Below are positions 1-8,303 of a DNA stretch of 64,000 nucleotides, in pieces. The stretch's first letter is position 1, and every line of letters starts with the position of its first letter. The notes below the pieces were generated by a model that saw only the letters and a list, made by a program, of their open reading frames with translations, was not told where the DNA came from and searched no databases. Source of the stretch: Methylobacterium tarhaniae (GTDB lineage Bacteria; Pseudomonadota; Alphaproteobacteria; Rhizobiales; Beijerinckiaceae); NCBI RefSeq assembly GCF_001043955.1, contig NZ_LABZ01000025.1:62001-126000 (forward strand). The letters run 5' to 3'. The position numbers and the translations under genes are program-made.

Positions 1-231
1 CGCATGTCCAGGAGGCACTCCTCGAACCAATGCATGACCCATGCGTTTGCGATCGATCCCCTCCATACTGGCTTGGGGTATAATGAAGGATCAGGGAGGT
101 CTTCCGGAGGTGACGTGTCAGCACGGGCCGCAGGCCGGAGAATTCATCGTTAGAGGCGATCGGTGTGCCGGTTCGGACAGTCGGCCCTGCGTTGGGTGCC
201 CCATCCGCCCGACCGGACAAGCGGATTGCCG

Positions 232-1194
232 ATGACGGTGCCAAATCCATTCCTGCTTCCGGGAAACGAGGCGGCGCTCCTCGCCCTCGTCGAGGCCGTG
301 CGGGCGACCGGCTACGCCTTCACCACGGTGACGCCCGCCACGCACGAGATGGTGAATCGCCGATCCGGCAACGCCGAGGCACGCGACCTCCGCGACGTCC
401 TCGGCTGGAGCCGGCCGTTCCGGCCGGATCTGCTGCCGGGACAGATCTTCGGCCTTATGCAGGAGTCCGGCGCAGCCGTACCCGACGGCGCGCTGTGGCG
501 GCCGACGATCCGCCTGTCGAGCCTCGACGGCGAGCTGTTCCTGCACTCGGCCTTCCCGCCGCTCGCCGCCGACGCCGTGTTCTTCGGGCCCGATACCGTC
601 CGGTTCATCCGGGCGGTGACGGCGCATCTGAGGACCCGCACAACACCCCCGCACCGCGTCGTCGATCTCGGTTGCGGTTCGGGCGCGGCCGGGATCGTGG
701 TGGCCAAGCGGGCGCCCGCAGCCGAGGTCACGCTCGTCGACATCAACGAGGCGGCCCTGCGCGCGGCCGCCCTGAACGCCCGCGCGGCCGGAATCGCCTC
801 GGTCGTGCCGCGGGCGAGCGACCTGCTCTCGGACGTCGCGGGCGAGTTCGACCTGATCGTCTCGAACCCTCCCTTCATGATCGACCCCGCCGGGCGCGCC
901 TACCGGGACGGCGGCGGCGAGAACGGGTCGGGCCTGCCCCTAGCGGTGGTCAAAGCGGCGACGCGCCGGCTCGCGCCAGGCGGCGCGCTGGTCCTGTTTA
1001 GCGGAACCGCCATCGTCGCGGGCCGGGACGCCTTCCGCGAGGCGGCGGAACGCCTGTGCGCCGAGGCCGGTCTGGCTTGCGCCTACGACGAGGTCGATCC
1101 CGACGTCTATGGCGAGGAGCTCGCGGGCCCGGCCTACGCGGCGGCGGACCGTATCGCGCTCGCCGTGCTGACGGCGACGCGGCCGACGACCTGA
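232..1194 (+). CDS. Class I SAM-dependent methyltransferase, HemK/PrmC-like
   Basis: The protein has about 320 residues. The C-terminal half carries a Rossmann methyltransferase fold: motif I VVDLGCGSGAAG, an acidic strand end in VTLVDINEAALRAA, and the substrate-gripping NPPF motif of N- and nucleobase methyltransferases (SNPPFMIDPAGRAYRDGGG). The N-terminal half is not a domain I recognise. I start at ATG 232; a longer in-frame form from 163 adds Pro/Arg-rich sequence with no conserved look. The stop lies 17 bp before the egtD start, so the two are probably cotranscribed. NPPF marks methylation of a planar amine such as Gln, Ade or Gua, but the substrate (release factor, rRNA or small molecule) cannot be read from sequence. 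The fold call is firm, the substrate unknown. Confidence 0.85.
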   Translation: MTVPNPFLLPGNEAALLALVEAVRATGYAFTTVTPATHEMVNRRSGNAEARDLRDVLGWSRPFRPDLLPGQIFGLMQESGAAVPDGALWRPTIRLSSLDGELFLHSAFPPLAADAVFFGPDTVRFIRAVTAHLRTRTTPPHRVVDLGCGSGAAGIVVAKRAPAAEVTLVDINEAALRAAALNARAAGIASVVPRASDLLSDVAGEFDLIVSNPPFMIDPAGRAYRDGGGENGSGLPLAVVKAATRRLAPGGALVLFSGTAIVAGRDAFREAAERLCAEAGLACAYDEVDPDVYGEELAGPAYAAADRIALAVLTATRPTT

Positions 1195-1211
1195 CGATGC
1201 GGAGCCTGACC

Positions 1212-2156
1212 ATGCCCAAGACCACCGGGGCCACCGAGACCGCCGCCTTCCTGCGCGATGCCCGCGCCGGCCTGTCGGCGCAGGTCCGGTCCCTGCCGGG
1301 CAAGTACCTGTGGGACGTCGAGGGCTCGACGCTGTTCGACCGAATCTGCGGCACGCGCGACTACTACCCGACCGGCCGCGAGATGACGCTCTTGCCTCAC
1401 GTTGCGGCGGAGGTCGCCGGCCTGATCGGGCCCGGTGCCACGGTCGTCGAGTACGGGAGCGGGGCGAGCCGCAAGATCCGCGTCCTCCTCGATGCGCTCG
1501 CGCAGCCCACCCGCTATGTCGCGCTCGACATCTCGTGGGACTTCCTCAAGGCTGCCATCGACCGGCTGAGCCTCGATTATCCCGGCGTCGAGATGATCTC
1601 GGTCCATGCCGACTATTCGCAGCCGATTGCGCTCCCGGTCGACCTCGCGGGCGGGCCGGTGCTCGGCTTCTTTCCCGGCACCAGCATCAGCAACTTCTCG
1701 CGCCCGCAGGCGGTCGCCTTCATGGAGCGCGCCAGGGTCACGCTCGGGACGGGCTGGTTCCTGATCGGCGTCGATCCGACCCGCGACCGCGACCGGTTGC
1801 TGCGGGCCTATGGCGGTGCCGACGGCCTGATGGCGGCGCTCCACCTGAACCTGCTCGCCCGGGCCAACCGTGAGCTCGGTGCCACCTTCAAGCTCGATGC
1901 TTTCCGGCACGAGGCGCGCGTCCTGCCCGAGCCGTTCCGGGTCGAGGCGCATCTGGTGGCGACCCGGGACACCGAATGCCACCTCGAGGGCGAGGTCCAT
2001 CGCTTCGCGGCCGGCGAGAGCATCCACACCGACAATTCCTACAAATACGCGCCCGAGGCGTTTCGCGAGATCGCGCGTGAAAGCGGCTGGATCCCCGAGG
2101 CGGTGTGGCTGGACGAGCTCGGCGTGTTCAGCCTGCACCTGCTGCGCAGCTCCTGA
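1212..2156 (+). CDS. egtD: L-histidine N-alpha-methyltransferase EgtD (ergothioneine biosynthesis)
   Basis: EgtD trimethylates histidine to hercynine, the first step of ergothioneine synthesis, in the cytoplasm. The 314-residue length fits the family. Visible features are the N-terminal LPGKYLWDVEGSTLFDRIC block, SAM motif EYGSGASRKIRVLLDAL, YVALDIS, the FFPGTSISNFS motif, and the C-terminal histidine-pocket region HTDNSYKYAPEAF. ATG 1212 has GGAG at good spacing; ATG 1197, five codons earlier, has none. Hercynine is normally converted further by EgtB, usually the neighbouring gene. No egtB is seen here; the upstream partner is an unrelated methyltransferase and the downstream gene is GntA-like. 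EgtB may lie elsewhere. Confidence 0.93.
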   Translation: MPKTTGATETAAFLRDARAGLSAQVRSLPGKYLWDVEGSTLFDRICGTRDYYPTGREMTLLPHVAAEVAGLIGPGATVVEYGSGASRKIRVLLDALAQPTRYVALDISWDFLKAAIDRLSLDYPGVEMISVHADYSQPIALPVDLAGGPVLGFFPGTSISNFSRPQAVAFMERARVTLGTGWFLIGVDPTRDRDRLLRAYGGADGLMAALHLNLLARANRELGATFKLDAFRHEARVLPEPFRVEAHLVATRDTECHLEGEVHRFAAGESIHTDNSYKYAPEAFREIARESGWIPEAVWLDELGVFSLHLLRSS

Positions 2157-2266
2157 CGCTGCCGGTGCAAGTGGACCGGTGCAAGTGGACGCCGAACGCG
2201 GCGCATAAAGCTGATCTCAAGACCAGCGTCGGGAGACAGGACCCGCGTGAGGGAAGATAGACACGT

Positions 2267-3160
2267 ATGAGGATGCATGTGCAAAGAACGTCGTTCGCCT
2301 TGATCGGGCGAGAACCGGCGTCGAGCGAGTGGTCGGATGCCGGGTCCGGCGCAGAATTGTCGCGCAACGATCCTTTACCCCACGGGCCGGCTCACCTGCC
2401 GCTGCCCCGAGACGACCGCCACCACCCGCAAGCCGAGGCCTTCAGGGCGTTCATCGACGAGGCGGGCTTCCCGTGCGTTGGGGCCAAGGCGGCCTTGTCC
2501 CGAGGCCAGATGCGCATCCTCGTCGCACGCAGCCTGACCTCGGCATGGGATGATATGCGGATCTACCCGGCCCTGCTCGCTTTCGCAGCGCGCTACCGGG
2601 CGAAGCCCCACCTGTTCCAGAGTTTCGCCGTCGTGTTCGAAGGGCCGGATGGCGGGGATCCGGGGCGGTTGAGCGAGGAGGCGTTCGAGCGCCACCTCTG
2701 GGAGCGCCTGCAATCGCTCGCCGACAAGGATGCCTGGCTCGGCCACCCGTGGGACGAGCGCGTGGCCGCCGATCCGGGCAATCCGCATTTCTCCGTGAGC
2801 TTCGCCGGTGAGGCCTTCTTCGTCGTCGGCCTGCATCCCGCGGCCAGCCGCCCAGCGCGGCGCTTCTCCTCGCCCGCCCTGGTGTTCAATCCCCGCCGGC
2901 AATTCGAGCAACTGCGCGAGGCCGGGCGCTACGAGAAGCTGCGCGCCGCGATCCTGAAACGGGACGTGGCGCTGGCAGGCTCGGTCAACCCGATGCTGGC
3001 GCGCCACGGCGAGGTCTCGGAGGCGCGCCAGTATAGCGGCCGGGCCGTCGAGGAGGGTTGGCGCTGCCCGTTCCAGCCGCCGGGACACGCCGAAGCGCCC
3101 CGAACCGACGCCCCTCAAGCAAGTATTCCCCAAGCAGGCCCTCAGAGCCGGAGACCATGA
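2267..3160 (+). CDS. YqcI/YcgG family protein, GntA-like heme-dependent guanidino N-hydroxylase
   Basis: Members of this family include GntA, a heme enzyme that N-hydroxylates a guanidino substrate. Family hallmarks are FPCVGAKAALSRGQ (about residues 65-78), FQSFAVVFEGP, the VVGLHPAASRPARR motif holding the likely heme-ligating His, and FNPRRQFEQLREAGRYEKLR. The first roughly 55 residues look unstructured and may include an over-long start; ATG 2267 is preceded by GAGGGA. The stop overlaps the start of the DUF1989 gene (ATGA), implying translational coupling. The C-terminal 40 residues are Pro-rich. The family call is firm. The guanidino-compound substrate is inferred from GntA and from the coupled DUF1989 partner. 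Confidence 0.85.
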   Translation: MRMHVQRTSFALIGREPASSEWSDAGSGAELSRNDPLPHGPAHLPLPRDDRHHPQAEAFRAFIDEAGFPCVGAKAALSRGQMRILVARSLTSAWDDMRIYPALLAFAARYRAKPHLFQSFAVVFEGPDGGDPGRLSEEAFERHLWERLQSLADKDAWLGHPWDERVAADPGNPHFSVSFAGEAFFVVGLHPAASRPARRFSSPALVFNPRRQFEQLREAGRYEKLRAAILKRDVALAGSVNPMLARHGEVSEARQYSGRAVEEGWRCPFQPPGHAEAPRTDAPQASIPQAGPQSRRP

Positions 3161-3783
3161 TGTGCGCTGACGATCGCGCCCACGAGATCGCGCCGCGATC
3201 GGGCGTGGCCTTCACCCTCGACAAAGGCGACCGCCTGACCGTCATCGACCCGCGAGGCGAGCAGGTGGCGGATCTCCTCGCGTTCAACCGACACGACCTC
3301 GACGAGGTCGTCTCGTCCGGCCGCACCCTCGATTACGCGAGCCGGATCTATCTGACGACGGGAGATGCCCTCTACTCGAATCGCTCGAACGTGCTCCTGC
3401 GTATCGTCGAGGACACGGTGGGCCGGCACGACTTCCTGCTGACGCCCTGCTCGGCCGACACCTTCCGCATCATCTACGGCGACGCGCAACCGCATCGTGG
3501 CTGCTTCGGCAACCTCGCCGCAGCGCTGGCGCCGTTCGGGATCGCGCCCGACCGCATACCGGTGGCGTTCAACTGCTTCATGAACGTCGTCATCGATGGC
3601 GCGACGGGGACGCTCAGCGTCGAGCCGCCTCTCAGCCGAGCCGGCGACCACATCACCTTCGAGGCCGTGACAGACCTCGTCATCGGCCTGACCGCCTGCT
3701 CCGCCCTGCAGTCGAACAACGGCCGCTTCAAGCCGATCCACTATCGCGTCAATCCGTATACGACCGGTGGACAGAAATCTTAG
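3157..3783 (+). CDS. DUF1989 (urea carboxylase-associated) family protein
   Basis: The 208-residue protein matches the DUF1989 family, some members of which are the two subunits of carboxyguanidine deiminase in bacterial guanidine degradation. Visible family features are IDPRGEQVADLLAFN, the SRIYLTTGDALYSNRSNVLL block, DFLLTPCSADTFRIIYG, the Cys/His region PHRGCFGNLAAAL, FNCFMNVVIDGATG and the terminal DLVIGLTACSALQSNNGRFKPI. A metal-binding Cys/His set is plausible. ATG 3157 overlaps the upstream gntA-like stop. Only one DUF1989 gene is present, not the usual CgdA/CgdB pair, and no urea carboxylase or allophanate hydrolase is nearby. The activity is therefore probably on the hydroxylated product of the upstream enzyme rather than carboxyguanidine (inference). 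Confidence 0.85.
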   Translation: MMCADDRAHEIAPRSGVAFTLDKGDRLTVIDPRGEQVADLLAFNRHDLDEVVSSGRTLDYASRIYLTTGDALYSNRSNVLLRIVEDTVGRHDFLLTPCSADTFRIIYGDAQPHRGCFGNLAAALAPFGIAPDRIPVAFNCFMNVVIDGATGTLSVEPPLSRAGDHITFEAVTDLVIGLTACSALQSNNGRFKPIHYRVNPYTTGGQKS

Positions 3784-3850
3784 ATGTCGGCGGCCCACCA
3801 AGTGCTGCTAAATAGCGAGTCTCCGCATGAAGATCGGCCAGGGATATATT

Positions 3851-4144
3851 TTATGTGCGGAGCGTCGGGTCGATGGACACACAGATTTTTCCGTCAACTT
3901 TTTGCACGACCCACGCGGCAACGGCATCAATGCCCTCGAACACACGGTTCAGCGGCAAGTGGCGGCAGGGACCGTAGCCGCTTTCCAGATACCATTGATG
4001 CCATAACTCCGCTTCGCAGCGCTTGCGGGTCATTCTCAATAAAATGCAGATAATATTTTTATTGAGTACAACGACGCAGCCGTCTCGATCGAACGTGCCT
4101 AGCGGTCCAATATAAGTATGGTAAAGTGCAATATTTTTCCTCAT
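3851..4144 (-). CDS. Hypothetical 97-residue ORF in AT-rich spacer (doubtful)
   Basis: The translation looks protein-like (aromatic and charged residues, WHQWYLESGYGPCRHLPLN) and is far less Arg/Pro-skewed than shadow ORFs nearby. However, the ATG at 4144 has no Shine-Dalgarno sequence and sits in an AT-rich patch, and a 10-bp inverted repeat lies within the reading frame. No family is recognised. It could be a foreign small gene or chance. Confidence 0.25.
   Translation of the reverse strand: MRKNIALYHTYIGPLGTFDRDGCVVVLNKNIICILLRMTRKRCEAELWHQWYLESGYGPCRHLPLNRVFEGIDAVAAWVVQKVDGKICVSIDPTLRT
4035..4066. repeat. Perfect 10-bp inverted repeat, 12-nt loop
   Basis: CTCAATAAAA (4035-4044) is mirrored by TTTTATTGAG (4057-4066). 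The stem is A/T-rich, unlike GC-rich terminators in this DNA. It may be a protein-binding palindrome or a bidirectional terminator between the convergent genes. Confidence 0.6.
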
Positions 4145-4381
4145 TCAGATATTTTATTGTATCTTACAATGTCTCTCCATAACATAGATTGAATTGGAGA
4201 AGGTGCTATGGCTCCTTCGGGGCCACCGTCCGACCGCATTGCAAGCGGACGGTAGTCCAGTCCCATGATTTTGATGTACCTTCCTGACGAAGTGGCGTCT
4301 GCTACGCTGAAAAATGGTTCAGGGCCGCTGCTGGTTTGCGGAAGGTCCACGGCTCTACGGAGGAGCGCTCGGCCACCTGTC

Positions 4382-7345
4382 TCATGCCGCCCAGATCTGG
4401 CACAAAGTCGCTTTTGTCTCCTGCATCCCCGTGACGGGATCGAAGCCGTAGGTGGTGACGGTGTTGACGCTCTCGCCGAGGACGACCGGGTCGGTGTCGC
4501 GCGGGTAGTATCCCCGCATGTCCCGTCCCTGGTACCAGCCCGAATAGTGGAAGGGCATGAAGGCGACGCCCTTGGCGACCCGGTCGGTGACCAGCGCCTT
4601 CACCTTGGTTTTGGCGGCGTTCTCCGGGCCGTAGACCCAGACGAACTGGCCGTCCTTGATGCCGCGCTCCACGGCGTCCTGGGTGTTGACCTCGACGAAC
4701 ATGTCCTGCTGTAGTTCGGCGAGCCACGGGTTCGAGCGGGTCTCCTCGCCGCCGCCCTCGTACTCGACGATCCGGCCCGAGGTCAGAATGATCGGAAACG
4801 CCTGAGCGATGCCGCGCTCGACCGCCGCCTGCTGCACCGAGAAGCCGACATTGGGCATGCGGAACTGCCGCTCGTCCGGCCGGGTCGGGTACTTCGCGAC
4901 GAGGTCGGGCCGGGGCGTATAGATCGGCTCGCGGTGGACCGGCACCGGGTCGGGCAGGTTCCAGGCATTCGCCCGCGCCTTGCCGTTGCCGTAATGCATG
5001 ACCCCGTGGTCGAGGCAGACGCGCTGGATGCCGCCCGACAGGTCGGTCGACCAGTTCACCGCGTCCGGGTTGCTGCCGCCGATCCGTTGGATCGTGGCGA
5101 GCTCCTCCGCCGTCAGGTCTTTGTCCCAGCCGAGCTTGCGCATCACCGCCATGCTGAACTCGGGATACCCGTCGGTGAGGTCGGAGCCGAGCGAGAACGA
5201 GTCCTCGGCGAGCAGCGTCTGGCCGTTGCGCTCGGTGCCGAACCGGGCCCGGAAGGTGCCGCCGCCGTCCTTCACGTGGAGCGCCGTGTTGTACAGGATG
5301 GCGCTGCCGGGGTGCCGGATCTCGGGCTTGCCCCAGCACGGCCAGGGCAGGCCGTAATAGTCGCCGCCGACCTCGGGCACGTCCTTCGGCGCGCGCAGGG
5401 TGACGATGTCGAAGACGTGCTGGTTGCGGATATGGGCCTTCAGCCGTTCCGGGCTCTGGCCGCAATAACCGGTCGACCAGCCGCCGCGGTTGATCTCCCG
5501 CAGGATGTCCTCCGCCAGGGGAACGTTGTTCTCGACCTTGATGTTCTTGAACAGAGATTCCGCGAAGCCGAGCTTCTTCGCCAGAAGGTAGAAGAACTCG
5601 TAGTCGTTCTTCGACTCGAAGGCCGGCTTCACGATCTGCTCACCCCATTGCAGCGATCGGTTCGAGGCGGTGCGGCAGCCGTCCATCTCGAGCGAGGTGC
5701 ATATCGGCATCAGGTAGGTGTTGTCGCGCCGGGCATTCAGGGCCGCGAAGGTGGTGGGGTGGGGATCGGCCACCACCAGGAGATCCAGCTTGTTGAGCCC
5801 GTCGAGGGCCTCGGGCAGGCGCGTGACGGTGTTGCCGCCGTGGCCTGAGATCATCATCGCGCGCAACCGGCTGCGCTGGTCGACTTGGGTTGCCGGCAGG
5901 TTCACGGCGTCGAACCACCGGGTCGAGGTGAGCCCCGGGGTCTCCATGTTCTCCTTGCGCGAGCGCGCCTTGCGGGACCCCGTGGCGGGCACCTCGTCGA
6001 AGTGCGACTGCAGCCAGTCGTACTCGACCTCCCAGACCCGGGCCCAGTGCTTCCAGCCGCCCTCGACGAGGCCGTAATAGAGCGGCAGGCTCGTCACATC
6101 GAGCCCCATATCGGTGGCGCCCTGGACGTTGGTGTGGCCGCGGAAGATGTTCGCGCCCGTCCCCGGCTTGCCGACATTGCCGGTGGCCAGGCACAGGATG
6201 CAGAAGGCCCGCACGTTGGCGGTCCCCACCGTGTGCTGGGTCGCGCCCATGCACCAGATCAGCGTGGCGGGCTTCTCCTTGGCGAAGAGCTCGGCGACGT
6301 GGCGCAGCTGTGCTCCCGGCACGCCGGAGACCCGCTCGACCTCGTCGGGCGTCCACTTCGCGACCTCCTTGCGCACATCCTCCATGCCGTAGACACGTTG
6401 GGCGATGAAGTCGCGGTCCTCCCAGCCGTTCTGGAAGATGTGCCACAGCATGCCCCAGATCACCGGAATGTCGGTGCCTGAACGGATCCGGACGTACTCG
6501 GTCGCATGCGCCGCCGTGCGGGTGAAGCGTGGGTCGATGACAATCAGGTTCGCGCGGTTGATCTCCTTGCCCGAGAGGATGTGCTGCATTGAGATCGGGT
6601 GCGCCTCGGCGGGGTTGCCTCCCATGACGATCATCGTCTTGGCGTTGCGGATGTCGTTGTAGGAATTGGTCTGGGCGCCGTAGCCCCAGGTGTTGGCGAC
6701 GCCCGCTACTGTGGTCGAGTGGCAGATGCGCGCCTGATGGTCGACGTTGTTGGTACCCCAGAACGCCGCGAACTTGCGTAGGAGGTAAGCCGCCTCGTTG
6801 GTGTATTTGGCCGAGCCGAGCCAGTAGACCGAATCCGCGCCCGATTTGGCCCGGATGGCGAGGAGCTTGGTTCCGACCTCCTCGATCACCTGATCCCAGG
6901 AGATGCGCTGCCACTCGCCGTTCGCGAGCTTCATCGGGTATTTCAGCCGCCGCTCGCTGGTGACGAGCTCACGGATCGCCGCGCCCTTGGCGCAATGGGC
7001 GCCGCGATTGATCGGGCTTTCCCAGGACGGCTCCTGGCCGACCCAGACGCCGTGGACCACCTCCGCTGTAACAGTGCAGCCGACCGAGCAGTGGGTGCAG
7101 ATGTTCTTTCGGATCACCGTCTCGGCAGGGTTCGCCGAGGAGCCAGCGGCCTCGGCCCGGCGCACCGCGCCGAACCTTAAAGCGCCGAGGCCCGCAAGGC
7201 CGCCAACGGTCAGGCCGGAACGGCGCAGAAAGCTGCGGCGGTCGAGGGCAGGCGTGCCGTCCTGCACTACGGCACTCGAACGCTCCGGCCCCGATCCTCC
7301 GGTCCGGCGGTCCCCTTGGGGGCTTGTTCGGCGTCGTACCAGCAT
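4382..7345 (-). CDS. Formate dehydrogenase alpha subunit, Tat-exported, cysteine type (FdnG/Fdh3A-like)
   Basis: This is a 987-residue molybdopterin oxidoreductase. A twin-arginine signal (RRSFLRRSG, residues 36-44) predicts periplasmic location. The [4Fe-4S] ligands are CTHCSVGC (Cys83, 86, 90) plus Cys118. The catalytic site reads ARICHSTTV with Cys208-His209, so it uses Cys where E. coli FdnG has selenocysteine. The C-terminal pterin-binding domain is complete (PFHYSGWYQGRD). The start at ATG 7345 has GGGAG upstream; an in-frame extension to 7435 is unlikely. The enzyme would oxidise formate and normally passes electrons to an Fe-S beta and a cytochrome b gamma subunit, but neither gene is adjacent on either side. 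It must recruit subunits encoded elsewhere, or be a relic. Methylobacterium Fdh3A is the closest type I can name. Confidence 0.9.
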   Translation of the reverse strand: MLVRRRTSPQGDRRTGGSGPERSSAVVQDGTPALDRRSFLRRSGLTVGGLAGLGALRFGAVRRAEAAGSSANPAETVIRKNICTHCSVGCTVTAEVVHGVWVGQEPSWESPINRGAHCAKGAAIRELVTSERRLKYPMKLANGEWQRISWDQVIEEVGTKLLAIRAKSGADSVYWLGSAKYTNEAAYLLRKFAAFWGTNNVDHQARICHSTTVAGVANTWGYGAQTNSYNDIRNAKTMIVMGGNPAEAHPISMQHILSGKEINRANLIVIDPRFTRTAAHATEYVRIRSGTDIPVIWGMLWHIFQNGWEDRDFIAQRVYGMEDVRKEVAKWTPDEVERVSGVPGAQLRHVAELFAKEKPATLIWCMGATQHTVGTANVRAFCILCLATGNVGKPGTGANIFRGHTNVQGATDMGLDVTSLPLYYGLVEGGWKHWARVWEVEYDWLQSHFDEVPATGSRKARSRKENMETPGLTSTRWFDAVNLPATQVDQRSRLRAMMISGHGGNTVTRLPEALDGLNKLDLLVVADPHPTTFAALNARRDNTYLMPICTSLEMDGCRTASNRSLQWGEQIVKPAFESKNDYEFFYLLAKKLGFAESLFKNIKVENNVPLAEDILREINRGGWSTGYCGQSPERLKAHIRNQHVFDIVTLRAPKDVPEVGGDYYGLPWPCWGKPEIRHPGSAILYNTALHVKDGGGTFRARFGTERNGQTLLAEDSFSLGSDLTDGYPEFSMAVMRKLGWDKDLTAEELATIQRIGGSNPDAVNWSTDLSGGIQRVCLDHGVMHYGNGKARANAWNLPDPVPVHREPIYTPRPDLVAKYPTRPDERQFRMPNVGFSVQQAAVERGIAQAFPIILTSGRIVEYEGGGEETRSNPWLAELQQDMFVEVNTQDAVERGIKDGQFVWVYGPENAAKTKVKALVTDRVAKGVAFMPFHYSGWYQGRDMRGYYPRDTDPVVLGESVNTVTTYGFDPVTGMQETKATLCQIWAA

Positions 7346-7515
7346 GAGCCTGCTCCCGACGTATCGTTGACGCACATGCGAGGCGGGTCGCGACCGCTCC
7401 ATCGGCGGCGCGCAGCGTTCGAACCGGACGGGCATGGCCGCACCAGCTTCTCAGATCGCGGAGGCAGCGCGTTCACGCGCGTTAAATCGAACTGGATTTC
7501 CCGCGGTGGATTGGG

Positions 7516-7860
7516 CGAGGGATCCGCCGTCACGGCAGCCAGCGCGTCGGCATCGCCCGCGCGCTTCTCAAGGCCGCGCCGATCCTCATCCTCGACGAGG
7601 CGACCTCGGCGCTCGACACCGAGACCGAGATGGCGATCCAAGCCGCGATCGTGCGGCTGATGCGCGACCATACGGTGATCGCGGTGGCGCACCGCCTCTC
7701 GACTCTCACCACCTTCGACCGCATCCTCGTCGTCAGCGAGGGACGGGTCGTCGAAGACGGCACCGTAGCCGATCTTCGCGCGGCGGACAGGCTGTTTTCC
7801 CGGATGTGGCAGCTCCAGGCGGAGGGGCTGTCGGCCGACGCGGTGGTGGATGCGGCGTGA
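7516..7860 (+). pseudogene. C-terminal remnant of an ABC transporter ATPase (ATM1/MsbA type)
   Basis: Only the last third of a nucleotide-binding domain remains. The reading frame starts in a damaged signature motif (HGSQRVGIARALL instead of LSGGQRQRV-type), then continues with intact Walker B and D-loop ILILDEATSALDTETE, the H-loop IAVAHRLSTLTTFDRI, and a normal tail. Walker A and the transmembrane domain are missing, and upstream DNA shows no trace in any frame. The first in-frame ATG (7630) would give a meaningless 76-residue peptide. It lies between the formate dehydrogenase promoter and the convergent cytochrome gene. Confidence 0.85.
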
Positions 7861-7901
7861 GGCCGAGGCGACCACGCACGGCCTTCTCTCGCCCCTCGCC
7901 G

Positions 7902-8303
7902 CTACCGGCGGGCGTAGAGATAGGCCGCCACGTCGCGGGCCTGGGCTTCCGAGATTCCGGTGACCGGCATCGCGGTGCGCGGCGAGGCGGCTTTCGGGTC
8001 GACGATCCAGCGCACCAGGTTGTCGGGCGTGTTGGGAAGGACGCCGCCGAGATAGACGCGCTCGGCGAGCCCGCGCAGCGGCGGGCCGATCCGCCCACGG
8101 GGACCGGCGAGGTCCGGGATCTCGTGGCAGCCGGCGCAGCCATAGGCGATCATCGGGCCGGCGGCGCGGTCGGGCTCGCCCCCGGTGAGGCGCCGCGCCA
8201 GATCGGTGCGCTGCCGCGCCTGTGCCCCGCGATGGAGGACCCCGCCGCCCGCGGCCGTGAGGGCGGCAACCGCAGCGAGGAGCAGGATGGCTTTACGCCG
8301 CAT
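7902..8303 (-). CDS. Small c-type cytochrome at end of the PQQ-dehydrogenase/oxidase operon
   Basis: The 133-residue protein has an N-terminal signal/anchor (residues 5-20), one heme site CAGCH, and a likely distal ligand Met in AMPVTGIS, the standard class I cytochrome c layout. It would be periplasmic or membrane-tethered and carry electrons to the oxidase. The start overlaps the 3' end of ctaG by 11 bp, so it is the last gene of the minus-strand operon. Its IVDP...MPVTGI section resembles the cytochrome domain fused to CoxB further upstream, suggesting related electron-transfer surfaces. Confidence 0.85.
   Translation of the reverse strand: MRRKAILLLAAVAALTAAGGGVLHRGAQARQRTDLARRLTGGEPDRAAGPMIAYGCAGCHEIPDLAGPRGRIGPPLRGLAERVYLGGVLPNTPDNLVRWIVDPKAASPRTAMPVTGISEAQARDVAAYLYARR

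Larger units (their letters stand above)
3784..4381. other. AT-rich intergenic region after DUF1989 gene
   Basis: About 600 bp between two convergent genes. Its middle (about 4030-4190) is visibly much richer in A/T than either flank. Apart from the doubtful 97-residue ORF and one inverted repeat, nothing was recognised. It is where beta and gamma subunits of the formate dehydrogenase would be expected, and they are absent. Confidence 0.6.

Noticed and set aside
41..235. 64-codon + strand frame at the window start
   Set aside because: No ribosome site, composition like non-coding DNA, and it overlaps the methyltransferase start region.
2157..2266. Possible guanidine riboswitch before the GntA-like gene
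   Set aside because: There is a short direct repeat (GGTGCAAGTGGA twice) and a small GCCG/CGGC hairpin, but no match to the conserved cores of known guanidine riboswitch classes.
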